A DNA stretch of 64,000 nt from Xanthomarina sp. F2636L (GTDB taxonomy: Bacteria > Bacteroidota > Bacteroidia > Flavobacteriales > Flavobacteriaceae): assembly GCF_026410195.1 (NCBI RefSeq), contig NZ_JAPMLM010000068.1, forward strand, positions 439,001-503,000, written 5' to 3'. Positions 1 to 8,205 of the stretch are shown here, piece after piece (position 1 is the stretch's first letter; each line of letters opens with the position of its first letter). Under the pieces are notes generated by a model. It worked only from the letters and a program-made list of their open reading frames with translations, was not told the origin of the DNA and searched no databases. The position numbers were made by a program, and so were the translations under genes.

Positions 1-1002
1 AAAGTTATAAATACAAGTGGCTCATGGCTGGTTTACGAGATGCATATTAAAACTTCAGCTATAGAAAAGGTAGATATTTTTTATGATACTATTTTATTAT
101 TGTCTTACTCAGATTTTATCACGAAAGATAATTTGCACATTGCAAGTATTTGGCTTGAGTATCCTGAAGAAGGTTGGGAGAAACAGAAAATTGTACATGA
201 ATTTGAATATCGAGACTCCAGAAATACGCTACAGTTACACACTTTTAATTTAACAGTTGAAAATCAGTACACAAATCCTAAAACAATTCAATTTCCGGTA
301 CCTCAAGGTGTTTGGTTAGCAGAAGGCGCTCCTGGCTGTACCTCTTATCACACAAGAGCAATATTTCCATATCAAAATTTAATCTACGATGAAACACAAA
401 AGGGTTATTTAATAGGAAACAACCCTCAACGTTTCGCCATAGACTATGCCTTATTAAAAAACAATCTCCCATATATAAATAATGGTAAAAATTTAACTGA
501 TTGGTACTGCTATAACCTTCCTGTTAAAGCTGTAGAAGGAGGGAAAGTACTTTTTACTGAAAACAGTATTCCAGATAATACTACTCCTGGAGAATTAGAT
601 TACGAAACCAATACTTCCAATGCTTCAGGAAATGTCGTGTATATTGGACACCCTGATGGCACCATTAGTGTTTATTGTCATTTAGTGCCAAATTCAATTG
701 TAGTAAATGTGGGAAACATTGTAACAACCGGTCAAATTCTAGGGCGCCTGGGCAACTCAGGGAATTCATTTGCACCGCATTTACATATGCATATACTAAC
801 AAACCCAGAAGACAAAGAATTAATAGAGTATGCAGATGGTCTTTTTATGGAAAGTCTTCCATACAAATTTTCTGAATTCAATAAATTAGGAGCCTTGGCT
901 CCAGGCTATCTAGATGAAAGCCCAATAATTCCATTTACTCCAAATATGCATGAGAGTCATTCTGAAATGCTACCATCTGAGAGTGATGTTATAGAGTTTT
1001 AA
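1..1002 (+). CDS. M23-family (LytM-like) peptidase, 5' partial
   Basis: The reading frame is open to the left edge of the window, so the first ATG (position 40) is probably internal and the N-terminus is missing. The C-terminal half carries an M23 zinc-peptidase-like domain. The HxH motif is present (HLHMHI, about 780-797), preceded by a glycine-rich strand region (VGNIVTTGQILGRLGNSGNS). The usual upstream HxxxD motif reads RFAID, with Arg where the first zinc His normally sits, so catalytic competence is uncertain. M23 enzymes cleave peptidoglycan cross-bridges, or serve as inactive LytM regulators. The gene converges on the metal-binding lipoprotein gene and ends at a perfect bidirectional terminator. 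No signal peptide can be judged. The fold assignment is fairly safe; the function is not. Confidence 0.8.
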   Translation, partial: KVINTSGSWLVYEMHIKTSAIEKVDIFYDTILLLSYSDFITKDNLHIASIWLEYPEEGWEKQKIVHEFEYRDSRNTLQLHTFNLTVENQYTNPKTIQFPVPQGVWLAEGAPGCTSYHTRAIFPYQNLIYDETQKGYLIGNNPQRFAIDYALLKNNLPYINNGKNLTDWYCYNLPVKAVEGGKVLFTENSIPDNTTPGELDYETNTSNASGNVVYIGHPDGTISVYCHLVPNSIVVNVGNIVTTGQILGRLGNSGNSFAPHLHMHILTNPEDKELIEYADGLFMESLPYKFSEFNKLGALAPGYLDESPIIPFTPNMHESHSEMLPSESDVIEF

Positions 1003-1004
1003 AT

Positions 1005-1047
1005 AAAAAAAGCATCTCTCTGAACATTTCAGAGAGATGCTTTTTTT
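1005..1047. terminator. Bidirectional intrinsic terminator
   Basis: A perfect inverted repeat (arm GCATCTCTCTGA, 4-base loop, arm TCAGAGAGATGC) is flanked by an A-run on the left and a T-run on the right. It can therefore terminate both convergent genes, the M23 peptidase and the HMA lipoprotein. Confidence 0.92.
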
Positions 1048-1062
1048 ATAAGTTAAGAAAAA

Positions 1063-1602
1063 TTAAGCTTTCCCTTTATCGGCACAACAAGCCATTTTAC
1101 AGTCTTCTTTACACGACATTTTCTTGTCCGTTGAAGTTTCAGAAGTTTCTGCTTTGTCTGCGCAACAAGCTTTTTTACAGTCTTTATCGCAAACTTTTTT
1201 ATCAGCATCTACATCTTCACCAAAAGCATCTACAGTATGCATATCTGTAACAGAATACATATCTCCAGCTTTTTTAACAACTTCTTCTAAAGATGTTGCG
1301 TTTACTTTAGCTTCATCATACTCAACCATAGCTAATTTCTTGTCAAAATCTACTGATGCAGATTTTACACCTTCCATTTTTGCCATTTTCTTTTCAATGG
1401 TTTTTGCACAACCCATAGCGCATGTCATTCCTTCAATGGTAAACTCTGCTTTTGCATAAGTAGCATTTAGATCTAAAGAAGCTACTTCTTCCGTAGTTGT
1501 TTCAACTTCAACTGTTTTTACTTCAGGAGTTGTTTCGTTTTTACAAGCTGTTACAAAAACAGCTAAGAGTAATAACCCGATAATATTTTTTAATGCTTTC
1601 AT
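1063..1602 (-). CDS. HMA-domain lipoprotein with Cys-rich C-terminal repeats
   Basis: A lipoprotein signal peptide ends in a lipobox (VFVTAC, Cys20), so the protein is probably anchored in the periplasm or outer membrane. Residues about 52-120 form a heavy-metal-associated (MerP/CopZ-type) domain. Its metal motif is GMTCAMGC (58-65), with CxxxC spacing instead of the canonical CxxC. The C-terminus has two near-identical Cys-rich repeats, about 138-150 (CDKDCKKACCADK) and 164-176 (CKEDCKMACCADK), separated by a Ser/Thr/Glu linker. Each repeat places four Cys as CxxxCxxxCC. HMA domains bind Cu(I) or similar soft metals; metal sequestration or delivery is inferred here. No copper ATPase or efflux gene is adjacent. 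Confidence 0.85.
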   Translation of the reverse strand: MKALKNIIGLLLLAVFVTACKNETTPEVKTVEVETTTEEVASLDLNATYAKAEFTIEGMTCAMGCAKTIEKKMAKMEGVKSASVDFDKKLAMVEYDEAKVNATSLEEVVKKAGDMYSVTDMHTVDAFGEDVDADKKVCDKDCKKACCADKAETSETSTDKKMSCKEDCKMACCADKGKA

Positions 1603-1691
1603 TATTTTTAAAAATTAATTTACATACAAAATTACTAATAATTACTATTTATTGCATCAAAAATAGCAATTTTGTGCTTTGATAAAAATAT

Positions 1692-2570
1692 ATGAAGAAT
1701 ATTCAGGTTAAATGGTTGTATTTATTTGTCTTGTCCTTAATTTGGGGAAGCTCTTTTATTTTAATTAAAAAATCCCTTCTCGGTCTAACTCCTTATCAAT
1801 TGGGCGCCTTAAGAACTATCATTACTGCTGTGTTTCTATTTGTTGTAGGGTTTAAAAGTATCAAGAAAATAGAAAAATCTCAGTGGAAATGGATTGCGCT
1901 TTCAGGATTTTTGGGTTCGTTCTTTCCTGCATTTTTATTCGCCGTTGCCGAAACTGAAATTGATAGTGCTGTTGCTTCCATTTTAAATTCCTTAGTACCT
2001 CTAAACACCATTTTACTTGGTTTTGCTGTATTTAAAATTACCTCCACAAAAAGACAGGTTTTAGGAGTTGCAATTGGATTTATAGGAACAACCATCCTAA
2101 TTCTAAAAGGTGCCGAATTAAATCCAGAACAAAATTACTTATTTGCAGGCTATGTTATTCTCTCTACTATTATGTATGCTTTTAATGTAAATATTATTAA
2201 AAGTCATTTGCAATTTGTAAAACCCTTAGGAATAGCTACTGGAAACTATGTGATGATAGTAATTCCGGCCATTATAGTATTAGTATTTTCTAATTTTTTT
2301 AGTGCTCAAACTTTCGAAAACCCAAACTTTAAAATGTCTTTGGTTTACGTTACCATTCTATCATTTTTTGGTACAGCTTTAGCTAAAGTGTTTTTCAATA
2401 AGTTAATTCATATGTCCACTCCAGTATTTGCCTCTTCGGTAACGTATTTAATGCCAATTGTGGCTTTAACTTGGGGATACTTAGATGGAGAAAGTTTTAC
2501 GTTACTTCAAGGTTTTGCAACTATCATTATATTGTTAGGGGTTTATTTATCTCATAAAAGAAAACAATAA
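1692..2570 (+). CDS. EamA/DMT-family permease
   Basis: The 292-residue protein is very hydrophobic, with about ten predicted membrane segments arranged as two EamA repeats. The N-terminal WGSSFILIKKSL-type motif is typical of drug/metabolite transporter superfamily exporters. An internal PLNTILLGFAVFK-like segment ends repeat one and a PIVALTWGYLDGE segment lies in repeat two. It acts in the inner membrane as a metabolite exporter or importer; the substrate cannot be read from the sequence. It is divergent from the HMA lipoprotein gene with a 90-base gap, and stands alone before the DUF4199 gene. Confidence 0.85.
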   Translation: MKNIQVKWLYLFVLSLIWGSSFILIKKSLLGLTPYQLGALRTIITAVFLFVVGFKSIKKIEKSQWKWIALSGFLGSFFPAFLFAVAETEIDSAVASILNSLVPLNTILLGFAVFKITSTKRQVLGVAIGFIGTTILILKGAELNPEQNYLFAGYVILSTIMYAFNVNIIKSHLQFVKPLGIATGNYVMIVIPAIIVLVFSNFFSAQTFENPNFKMSLVYVTILSFFGTALAKVFFNKLIHMSTPVFASSVTYLMPIVALTWGYLDGESFTLLQGFATIIILLGVYLSHKRKQ

Positions 2571-2685
2571 TAGAATTCTAATAAGAATTTAAGCTACTTT
2601 TTTTAAACTGAAATCGTGAATTTTATAAAAATATTATGCATTCTGTAAAATAATCACGAAATTTAGTAGCATTAATTCCTTAATT

Positions 2686-3141
2686 ATGAACACTTCAGCT
2701 AAAATTTCGATTAAATATGGGTTTATAACTGCCATATTATTAATTGCCTATTTTCTAATATTGAAACTTATGGGAATGCATAATAATCCCTGGCTAAGAC
2801 TGTTTAACGGACTTATCATGGCTTTAGGAATTTACACTGTTATAAAACAATATAAATTAATTTCGGGTAACGAGTTTACTTATATAAACGGATTTAAAAC
2901 CGGTTTAATTACTGGGTTTTTAGCCACTTTTGTGTTTGCTCTTTTTATGGGTATTTATATGTTTCATCTAGATGTAGAATTTATGAATAACCTGCTAAAA
3001 GATTGGTTTCAAAACGATGGTTATGGTGGAGGTATTTTAATTTTCATAATTCTTATTGAGGGCCTGTCTTCAACTACTGTTCTAACACTAACTTTTATGC
3101 AAATTTTCAAAAACAGTAAAAATGTTCCTCAAAACGAATAA
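2686..3141 (+). CDS. DUF4199-family membrane protein
   Basis: The 151-residue integral membrane protein has four hydrophobic segments (about 10-30, 37-57, 73-95, 116-140). The order, with an SGNEFTYINGFKTGL segment between helices two and three, matches the Bacteroidota DUF4199 family, which has no assigned role. The gene lies just upstream of the rplU promoter and has its own 115-base leader. Function unknown. Confidence 0.72.
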   Translation: MNTSAKISIKYGFITAILLIAYFLILKLMGMHNNPWLRLFNGLIMALGIYTVIKQYKLISGNEFTYINGFKTGLITGFLATFVFALFMGIYMFHLDVEFMNNLLKDWFQNDGYGGGILIFIILIEGLSSTTVLTLTFMQIFKNSKNVPQNE

Positions 3142-3145
3142 AACG

Positions 3146-3176
3146 TTTGTAATTTAATTAATTAGCAGTATATTTG
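3146..3176 (+). promoter_or_regulatory. Bacteroidota-type promoter for rplU-rpmA
   Basis: The -7 box TATATTTG lies at 3169-3176 and a TTTG -33 element at 3146-3149, separated by 19 bases. It matches the Bacteroidota primary sigma factor consensus and sits about 60 bases before the rplU start codon. Confidence 0.75.
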
Positions 3177-3238
3177 CACCCGCTTTCCTATAGGTTAGCA
3201 GATATATTTTAAACAAATTAATAAATAAACGTTACGCT

Positions 3239-3925
3239 ATGTACGCAATTGTAGAGATAGCAGGGCATCAATTCAAAGTTGAAAAAGACCAAAAAGTCTT
3301 TGTTAATCGTTTAGCAACAGAAGAAGGTAAACAAGTGTCTTTTGACAATGTACTTCTTTTAGCTGATGGAGACAAAGTTACTGTAGGCGCCCCAGCTATA
3401 AACGGAGCTCAAGTAGGAGCCAAAGTTTTAAAGCACCTTAAAGGTGATAAAGTAATCGTTTTCAAAAAGAAAAGACGTAAAGGATACCGTGTAAAAAACG
3501 GACACAGACAGTCTTTAACTGAAATCGTAATTGAAAGTATTGTTGCTTCAGGAGCTAAACCAGCTGCTAAAGCCGAAAAGAAAGCCGCTCCTGCTAAAAA
3601 AGCTGAGCCTAAAGCTACTGCTCCAAAAGCAGAAGCTAAAAAAGCTGCTCCAAAAAAATCAACTGCTAAAGCAGATGATTTAAAGAAAATTGAAGGTGCT
3701 GGACCAAAAGCTGCAGAAGCTTTGGTAAACGCAGGATACGAAACTTTCGCTAAAATAGCTAAAGCTAAACCTGAAGAATTAAGCACTGTTTTAACTGAAG
3801 CTAGCTCAAGATTAGCTCACATAGTTACAGACACTTGGCCAAAACAAGCTAAATTAGCTGCTGATGGTAAATGGGATGAACTAAAAGAATTACAAGAAAG
3901 ATTAGACGGTGGAATTGAAAAGTAA
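3239..3925 (+). CDS. rplU: 50S ribosomal protein L21 with C-terminal HhH extension
   Basis: Residues 1-103 are canonical bacterial L21 (start MYAIVEIAGHQFKV, RNA-binding end KGYRVKNGHRQSLTEI). The protein is 228 residues, about twice the usual L21 length of roughly 103. After the L21 core comes a low-complexity Ala/Lys/Pro linker (about 105-145). It is followed by a helix-hairpin-helix-like domain (DDLKKIEGAGPKAAEALV, from 146) and a helical tail ending in a Trp-containing segment. HhH units of this kind bind nucleic acids. Similar extended L21 proteins occur in Bacteroidota relatives, so this is probably lineage-wide and not a local fusion. It is co-transcribed with rpmA 42 bases downstream. 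Confidence 0.96.
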   Translation: MYAIVEIAGHQFKVEKDQKVFVNRLATEEGKQVSFDNVLLLADGDKVTVGAPAINGAQVGAKVLKHLKGDKVIVFKKKRRKGYRVKNGHRQSLTEIVIESIVASGAKPAAKAEKKAAPAKKAEPKATAPKAEAKKAAPKKSTAKADDLKKIEGAGPKAAEALVNAGYETFAKIAKAKPEELSTVLTEASSRLAHIVTDTWPKQAKLAADGKWDELKELQERLDGGIEK

Positions 3926-3967
3926 TTTTCGTTTCATTTAATATTAATAATATAAAACCTTAAGACA

Positions 3968-4228
3968 ATGGCACATAAAAAAGGAGTCGGAAGTTCGAAA
4001 AACGGTAGAGAGTCAGAATCGAAACGTTTAGGTGTTAAGATTTATGGTGGTCAAGCTGCAATAGCTGGTAACATAATCGTTAGACAAAGAGGTACTGCAC
4101 ATAATCCAGGTGAGAATGTGTATGCTGGAAAAGACCATACTTTACACGCTAAAGTAGATGGCTTAGTAAAATTTACAAAGAAAAAAGATAATAAATCTTA
4201 TGTTTCTATTGAGCCTTTTGAAGCTTAA
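3968..4228 (+). CDS. rpmA: 50S ribosomal protein L27
   Basis: The 86-residue protein starts [20 protein letters not shown]. The Gly/Lys-rich N-terminus that reaches the peptidyl-transferase centre is intact and has no Firmicutes-type cleavable extension. The [20 protein letters not shown] core motif is present. It forms the classic rplU-rpmA operon and ends before a strong terminator. Confidence 0.98.
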   Translation: MAHKKGVGSSKNGRESESKRLGVKIYGGQAAIAGNIIVRQRGTAHNPGENVYAGKDHTLHAKVDGLVKFTKKKDNKSYVSIEPFEA

Positions 4229-4283
4229 GAAACTGTTTCTTTAAAATTTACCGGAGCTTTGCTTAGGTAGATTTACCAACTAA

Positions 4284-4318
4284 AAAAAACCCCATCAGGA
4301 GACTGAAAGGGGTTTTTT
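4284..4318. terminator. Bidirectional terminator between rpmA and the DUF1569 gene
   Basis: The arms are AAAAAACCCC (4284-4293) and GGGGTTTTTT (4309-4318). The right T-run overlaps the stop codon of the leftward DUF1569 gene. It serves rpmA on the plus strand and can serve the opposing gene. Confidence 0.85.
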
Positions 4319-4790
4319 ATTTTGCTTTTGCCGTTATCGCATTTATTATCTTTAAATGATGATTGGTGTGTAACTCCAAAAAACGATGTACTCTTTTTTT
4401 ATTTATATCACCAAATAAAGGATGTTTAAAAAAAGCATTCTTATCTAGATTAGGTATGATATTAATATGCACTCTTGCTTCCTGGAGCTGATTTAAAAGA
4501 TCTTCTTTTAAAATAACTTCAGGAGGTTTTACATGTTTTGGAGCCTTAGCTTTTCCTCTTGGAAAAAAGCCAAGTGTAAAAAACAGCTTTCCTAATAGGC
4601 TAAAATTATTTTTATATAAAGTAGAATCTGAAGACTGAAGTGCTAGAATAACATTATTAACAACCTTAAAACTATGATCTATATGCCAAGCAATATTAGC
4701 TTTAGAAACATTTGGGTTAACAATTTCATGATGTTCTATATGTTTCTCTAAAGAATTAATTAGCTGGTCTAACTTTTTTTGTGAGCTCAT
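4317..4790 (-). CDS. DUF1569/DinB-like protein
   Basis: The translation from the ATG at 4790 (MSSQKKLDQL) gives 157 residues. A longer frame reaches 4856, but its extra N-terminus looks non-native. The protein has a four-helix DinB-like pattern with His residues positioned for metal binding (NIAWHIDHSF near the N-terminus; FLELHTNHHLKI near the C-terminus) and no signal peptide. DUF1569 proteins are DinB/YfiT-superfamily members of unknown substrate, possibly thiol-dependent enzymes. It stands alone, convergent with rpmA. Confidence 0.72.
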   Translation of the reverse strand: MSSQKKLDQLINSLEKHIEHHEIVNPNVSKANIAWHIDHSFKVVNNVILALQSSDSTLYKNNFSLLGKLFFTLGFFPRGKAKAPKHVKPPEVILKEDLLNQLQEARVHINIIPNLDKNAFFKHPLFGDINKKRVHRFLELHTNHHLKIINAITAKAK

Positions 4791-4871
4791 CAATATGGTT
4801 TTAAGAGGTTGAATATAACCATTCCTAAACAAAAAGCAGCTGTGATATAAAAGCATCTTTAGCTAATTAGT

Positions 4872-5000
4872 CTGCGTTAGGGATTGAACGGGATGTTTAA
4901 ACTCCCGACTTTGAAAGAGAGAGTAGTAAAATATTTATATTCACTATTACTTAATTTAAAATAAAAACCAATAAGTAAAGCCAGACCCTTTGGGAAACGC
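4872..5000 (+). ncRNA. Candidate structured RNA (flavobacterial intergenic element)
   Basis: This non-coding stretch has closing arms GCGTT (4874-4878) and AACGC (4996-5000), inside which GGG (4880-4882) can pair with CCC (4986-4988). An internal hairpin CGGGA-loop-TCCCG spans 4889-4907. A second hairpin pairs AGTAGTA with TATTACT around 4922-4951 through one G-U. An intrinsic terminator follows directly. The layout (GCGTTAGGGATTG at the start, GACCC and an AACGC end) resembles a recurrent intergenic motif I associate with Flavobacteriia, possibly the Flavo-1 class; that name is from memory and unverified. It is not a tRNA: there is no T-loop and no acceptor-stem geometry. Confidence 0.55.
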
Positions 5001-5006
5001 AAAAAA

Positions 5007-5037
5007 AATCCCAAACAATAATTGTTTAGGATTTTTT
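5007..5037. terminator. Terminator after the structured RNA
   Basis: The stem AATCCCAAACAA/TTGTTTAGGATT has a short loop and one mismatch, with T-runs on both strands. It terminates the plus-strand RNA candidate and can also end the leftward ahcY transcript. Confidence 0.8.
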
Positions 5038-5090
5038 CATATTTCTAAAAGCGAAGCTGCCTTTATTCTAAAGACGCTAGCGGTCTTTTT

Positions 5091-6407
5091 CTAATATCTA
5101 TAATATTCAGGTTTAAACGGGCCTTCTACTTCTACTCCAATATATTTTGCTTGGTCTTCACGTAGTTCCGTTAATTCAACACCTATTTTAGCTAAGTGTA
5201 ATTGCGCTACTTTTTCATCTAAATGCTTAGGTAGCATATACACTTCGTTTTGGTAAGCATCTCTGTTTGTCCAAAGTTCTATTTGAGCCAAAGTTTGGTT
5301 GGTAAACGAGTTACTCATTACAAAACTAGGATGCCCTGTAGCACAACCTAAATTCACTAAACGACCTTGCGCTAAAAGAATCACATCTTTTCCGTTAATA
5401 GTATATTTATCAACTTGTGGTTTAATTGTATTTTTAGTGTTCCCGTGATTTTTGTTTAACCAAGCCATATCAATTTCGTTATCGAAATGTCCAATATTAC
5501 AAACTATGGTTTTATCTTTCATAGCTTCAAAATGACGGCCTTGAACGATATCTTTATTTCCAGTAGTTGTAATAACAATATCAGCATTGCCAACAACCGT
5601 TTCTAGTTTTTTCACTTCAAAACCATCCATAGCAGCTTGTAACGCACAAATTGGATCGATTTCTGTAACTGTAACAATACTACCAGCTCCTTTAAAAGAT
5701 GCAGCAGTACCTTTTCCTACATCTCCATATCCACAAACAACCACTCGTTTTCCAGCCATCATAATGTCTGTTGCACGACGAATAGCATCTACAGCACTTT
5801 CGCGACAACCATATTTGTTGTCGAATTTAGATTTTGTAACACTATCATTTACATTAATTGCAGGCATTGGTAAAGTTCCTGCTTTCATACGTTCGTATAA
5901 TCTATGAACTCCAGTAGTCGTTTCTTCTGAAAGACCATTAATTCCTGCAGCAAGCTCTGGATATTTATCTAAAACCATGTTGGTTAAATCGCCACCATCA
6001 TCAAGAATCATGTTTAATGGTTTTCTATCTTCTCCAAAAAACAAGGTTTGCTCTATACACCAATCGAACTCTTCTTCATTCATATCTTTCCATGCATAAA
6101 CAGCAGTTCCTGTAGCAGCTATAGCAGCAGCAGCTTGATCTTGAGTAGAGAAAATATTACAAGAACTCCAAGTAACTTCAGCTCCTAAAGCTTGTAAAGT
6201 TTCAATTAAAACAGCCGTTTGGATTGTCATATGTAAACAACCAGCAATTCTAGCTCCTTTAAGAGGTTGAGAATTTTTGTATTCTTCACGAAGACTCATT
6301 AGTCCTGGCATTTCAGCTTCAGCTAATTCAATTTCTTTTCTTCCCCAATCTGCAAGTGAGATATCTTTTACCTTATTTGGTACGTAAGCAACAGTTTTTG
6401 TATTCAT
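5091..6407 (-). CDS. ahcY: S-adenosylhomocysteine hydrolase
   Basis: This cytoplasmic NAD-dependent enzyme splits S-adenosylhomocysteine into homocysteine and adenosine, clearing the product of SAM-dependent methylation. The full-length 438-residue protein has the N-terminal substrate domain ([16 protein letters not shown]), the Rossmann NAD motif [10 protein letters not shown], the [17 protein letters not shown] segment and the conserved C-terminal KPEYYRY. It is transcribed alone, leftward, with a leader of about 100 bases. Confidence 0.98.
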   Translation of the reverse strand: MNTKTVAYVPNKVKDISLADWGRKEIELAEAEMPGLMSLREEYKNSQPLKGARIAGCLHMTIQTAVLIETLQALGAEVTWSSCNIFSTQDQAAAAIAATGTAVYAWKDMNEEEFDWCIEQTLFFGEDRKPLNMILDDGGDLTNMVLDKYPELAAGINGLSEETTTGVHRLYERMKAGTLPMPAINVNDSVTKSKFDNKYGCRESAVDAIRRATDIMMAGKRVVVCGYGDVGKGTAASFKGAGSIVTVTEIDPICALQAAMDGFEVKKLETVVGNADIVITTTGNKDIVQGRHFEAMKDKTIVCNIGHFDNEIDMAWLNKNHGNTKNTIKPQVDKYTINGKDVILLAQGRLVNLGCATGHPSFVMSNSFTNQTLAQIELWTNRDAYQNEVYMLPKHLDEKVAQLHLAKIGVELTELREDQAKYIGVEVEGPFKPEYYRY

Positions 6408-6511
6408 TATTTCTAAATTTCTTTTGTTTTATTAAAGTCAACATTTTTGGTTTAGCACTTAAATTCGCTAAATTCGCTACGTTAAAAATGAGACATTCGC
6501 CTTAGGCGGTG

Positions 6512-6519
6512 CAAAGATA
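6512..6519 (-). promoter_or_regulatory. Putative -7 box for ahcY
   Basis: On the minus strand TATCTTTG occurs about 105 bases upstream of the ahcY ATG. No clear -33 TTG is seen at the expected distance. The long leader contains a short palindrome (GCCTTAGGC) and a repeated TTCGCTA, but no recognisable SAM or SAH riboswitch. Confidence 0.5.
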
Positions 6520-6542
6520 ACCAATAACTTTTAAAAAATTAA

Positions 6543-7172
6543 ATGCCTCTATACAAATCCTTTAGTCCTAATTCCCAAACAATTGTTAAAATCTGGAAGA
6601 TCACAGAATCTTACGACCATTTATTACAGGCTGTTACTTTAAAACCTGAAAACATGGAACGTGTTTTAAGAATGAAAAGCGAATTACACCAAAGAGGGTT
6701 TTTAAGTGTTAGACATTTATTAGCAGAATTTGGTTATACAGATGCCGATTTATATTATGATGAAAATGGCAAGCCTCATTTAAAAGACGGAAAACATATT
6801 TCCATTACTCATTCATTTACATTTTCTGGCGTTATTGTGAGCGATTTTAAAGTAGGAATAGACATTGAAAAACAACGAGATAAAATTGGTATAATTGCTC
6901 ATAAATTCATGGAGTATGAGTTTCAATATTTGAAAAAAGATGAAACAGATTATATTAATAAACTAACCGTTATTTGGTGTATTAAGGAATCTTTATACAA
7001 GCTTTTTGCAACGCCTGGATTAAGTTTCCTACAACATACTTTAGTCATTCCGTTTACTATTGAAGAAGCTTCTACTGTTGCTTGGATAGATTATGAAGAT
7101 AAAAAATATAGATTTAATTCGGCCTTTTTTGAGTTTGAAGGGTTTACTTGTGCTTATGCCCTGCCTTCTTAA
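6543..7172 (+). CDS. 4'-phosphopantetheinyl transferase superfamily protein
   Basis: The 209-residue protein shows the two signature motifs of Sfp/AcpS-type transferases: VGIDIEK in the middle and WCIKESLYKLF about 50 residues later (the WxxKEAxxK-type motif with the Mg-binding Glu). These enzymes move phosphopantetheine from CoA to a carrier-protein Ser. Length fits the Sfp-type pseudo-dimer. It starts a rightward run and is divergent from ahcY. No NRPS or PKS gene is nearby, so the likely substrate is the fatty-acid ACP or another stand-alone carrier. Confidence 0.88.
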   Translation: MPLYKSFSPNSQTIVKIWKITESYDHLLQAVTLKPENMERVLRMKSELHQRGFLSVRHLLAEFGYTDADLYYDENGKPHLKDGKHISITHSFTFSGVIVSDFKVGIDIEKQRDKIGIIAHKFMEYEFQYLKKDETDYINKLTVIWCIKESLYKLFATPGLSFLQHTLVIPFTIEEASTVAWIDYEDKKYRFNSAFFEFEGFTCAYALPS

Positions 7173-7199
7173 TTTTAGCAAACAAAATAATGACAATTA

Positions 7200-7934
7200 A
7201 TGACTAATAAGAAAGCACTGTATCAAAGCATATTAAAATCCATTTTAGAGGATAAAAAGCTTTTGGCTGTCTTAATAGATCCTGATAAAATGGCCATTGA
7301 GTTAACTTCAGGTTTTATTAAGAAAGTGAATGGTTCTTTAGCTACACATATTTTTGTTGGGGGAAGTACTGTGGATGATTTTGCTACAGAAAAATTGATT
7401 TCAGAAATTAAGAAACATACTACTTTGCCAATTATTCTTTTCCCTGGAGACGTATCTCAGATTACAGATCAAGCAGATGCCTTGTTGTTTTTATCTTTGA
7501 TTTCTGGTAGAAATCCGGAGTATTTAATTGGAAAGCAAGTCAAGTCTGTTTCAAAATTACGCCAATTGCAACTTGAGGTGATACCAACAGGATATCTTCT
7601 TATTGAAAATGGAAAAGTAACATCTGTTCAAAAAGTAACAGCTACAAAACCTATGTCTAAAATCAATGTTCAGGAAATTGTAGATACTGCGAAAGCTGGA
7701 GAATTATTAGGAATGAAATTAATATATCTTGAAGCAGGTAGTGGCGCTATGGACCCAATTCCTTCAGACATAATAACTAAAGTAAAAAAAGAATTATCTA
7801 TTCCTTTAATTATTGGAGGAGGTATTAGAACAAAAAAACAATTAGAAGAAGCTTACCTTTCTGGAGCAGATTTAGTAGTTATTGGAACTGCTTTTGAGGA
7901 CGATGAGACTTTCTTTGAAGAACTAAAAATGTAA
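7200..7934 (+). CDS. Geranylgeranylglyceryl/heptaprenylglyceryl phosphate synthase family
   Basis: This TIM-barrel prenyltransferase homologue has the family motifs LIDPDK near the N-terminus, YLEAGSGA in the middle and IIGGGIRT plus GADLVVIGTAFE in the phosphate-binding C-terminal part. Family members join a long prenyl diphosphate to glycerol-1-phosphate by an ether bond. Bacteroidota carry a bacterial group of this family with poorly defined end products. It lies 27 bases after the phosphopantetheinyl transferase gene and 10 bases before the next gene, so co-transcription is likely. Confidence 0.9.
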   Translation: MTNKKALYQSILKSILEDKKLLAVLIDPDKMAIELTSGFIKKVNGSLATHIFVGGSTVDDFATEKLISEIKKHTTLPIILFPGDVSQITDQADALLFLSLISGRNPEYLIGKQVKSVSKLRQLQLEVIPTGYLLIENGKVTSVQKVTATKPMSKINVQEIVDTAKAGELLGMKLIYLEAGSGAMDPIPSDIITKVKKELSIPLIIGGGIRTKKQLEEAYLSGADLVVIGTAFEDDETFFEELKM

Positions 7935-7944
7935 AGAAACATCC

Positions 7945-8205
7945 ATGAGAATATCAGTAGACTTAACCTTATCACCTTTACAAGACGATTATGAAATTCA
8001 TGTTATTAACTTTATTAAAAGTCTAAGAGATTCTAAATTTTCGGTTTTGGAGAACCCGTTGAGTACTCAAATTTTTGGTGAATACCATGAGTTGATGCCT
8101 TTCTTAACAACTCAAATTTACAAATCGTTTGAAGAACAAAAAATATGTGTTTTAACCATGAAGGTTGTAAAAACAGACAGAAGCGACTATGAACCAAGTT
8201 TTTAA
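7945..8205 (+). CDS. Small YkoF/MTH1187-like (thiamine/HMP-binding-like) protein
   Basis: The 86-residue cytoplasmic protein has the ferredoxin-like beta-alpha-beta pattern of the YkoF and MTH1187 families. It begins with a strand ending in a proline turn (ISVDLTLSPLQDDYE), then a helix, a strand with NPLSTQIFGEYHE, a second helix and a final strand (CVLTMKVVKTDR). YkoF-type proteins bind thiamine or its pyrimidine precursor HMP. The next gene, a PnuC-family permease, starts inside this one (17-base overlap), which suggests translational coupling and a shared job. The family call comes from pattern recall and is moderately supported. Confidence 0.6.
   Translation: MRISVDLTLSPLQDDYEIHVINFIKSLRDSKFSVLENPLSTQIFGEYHELMPFLTTQIYKSFEEQKICVLTMKVVKTDRSDYEPSF

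Noticed and set aside
3409-3786. 125-codon leftward frame inside rplU
   Set aside because: It is the antisense shadow of the Ala/Lys-rich L21 linker; its hydrophobic Ala/Phe-rich product is an artefact of that composition.
4872-4920. tRNA-like appearance of the intergenic sequence after the DUF1569 gene
   Set aside because: No T-loop consensus, no acceptor-stem pairing and no anticodon arm of the right size; a structured RNA candidate with a GCGTT/AACGC stem fits better.
5587-5907. 106-codon rightward frame inside ahcY
   Set aside because: Antisense to a highly conserved enzyme; no start signal and no recognisable family.
6408-6542. SAM or SAH riboswitch in the ahcY leader
   Set aside because: Only a short palindrome and a repeated TTCGCTA are present; none of the conserved SAM or SAH aptamer blocks is visible.
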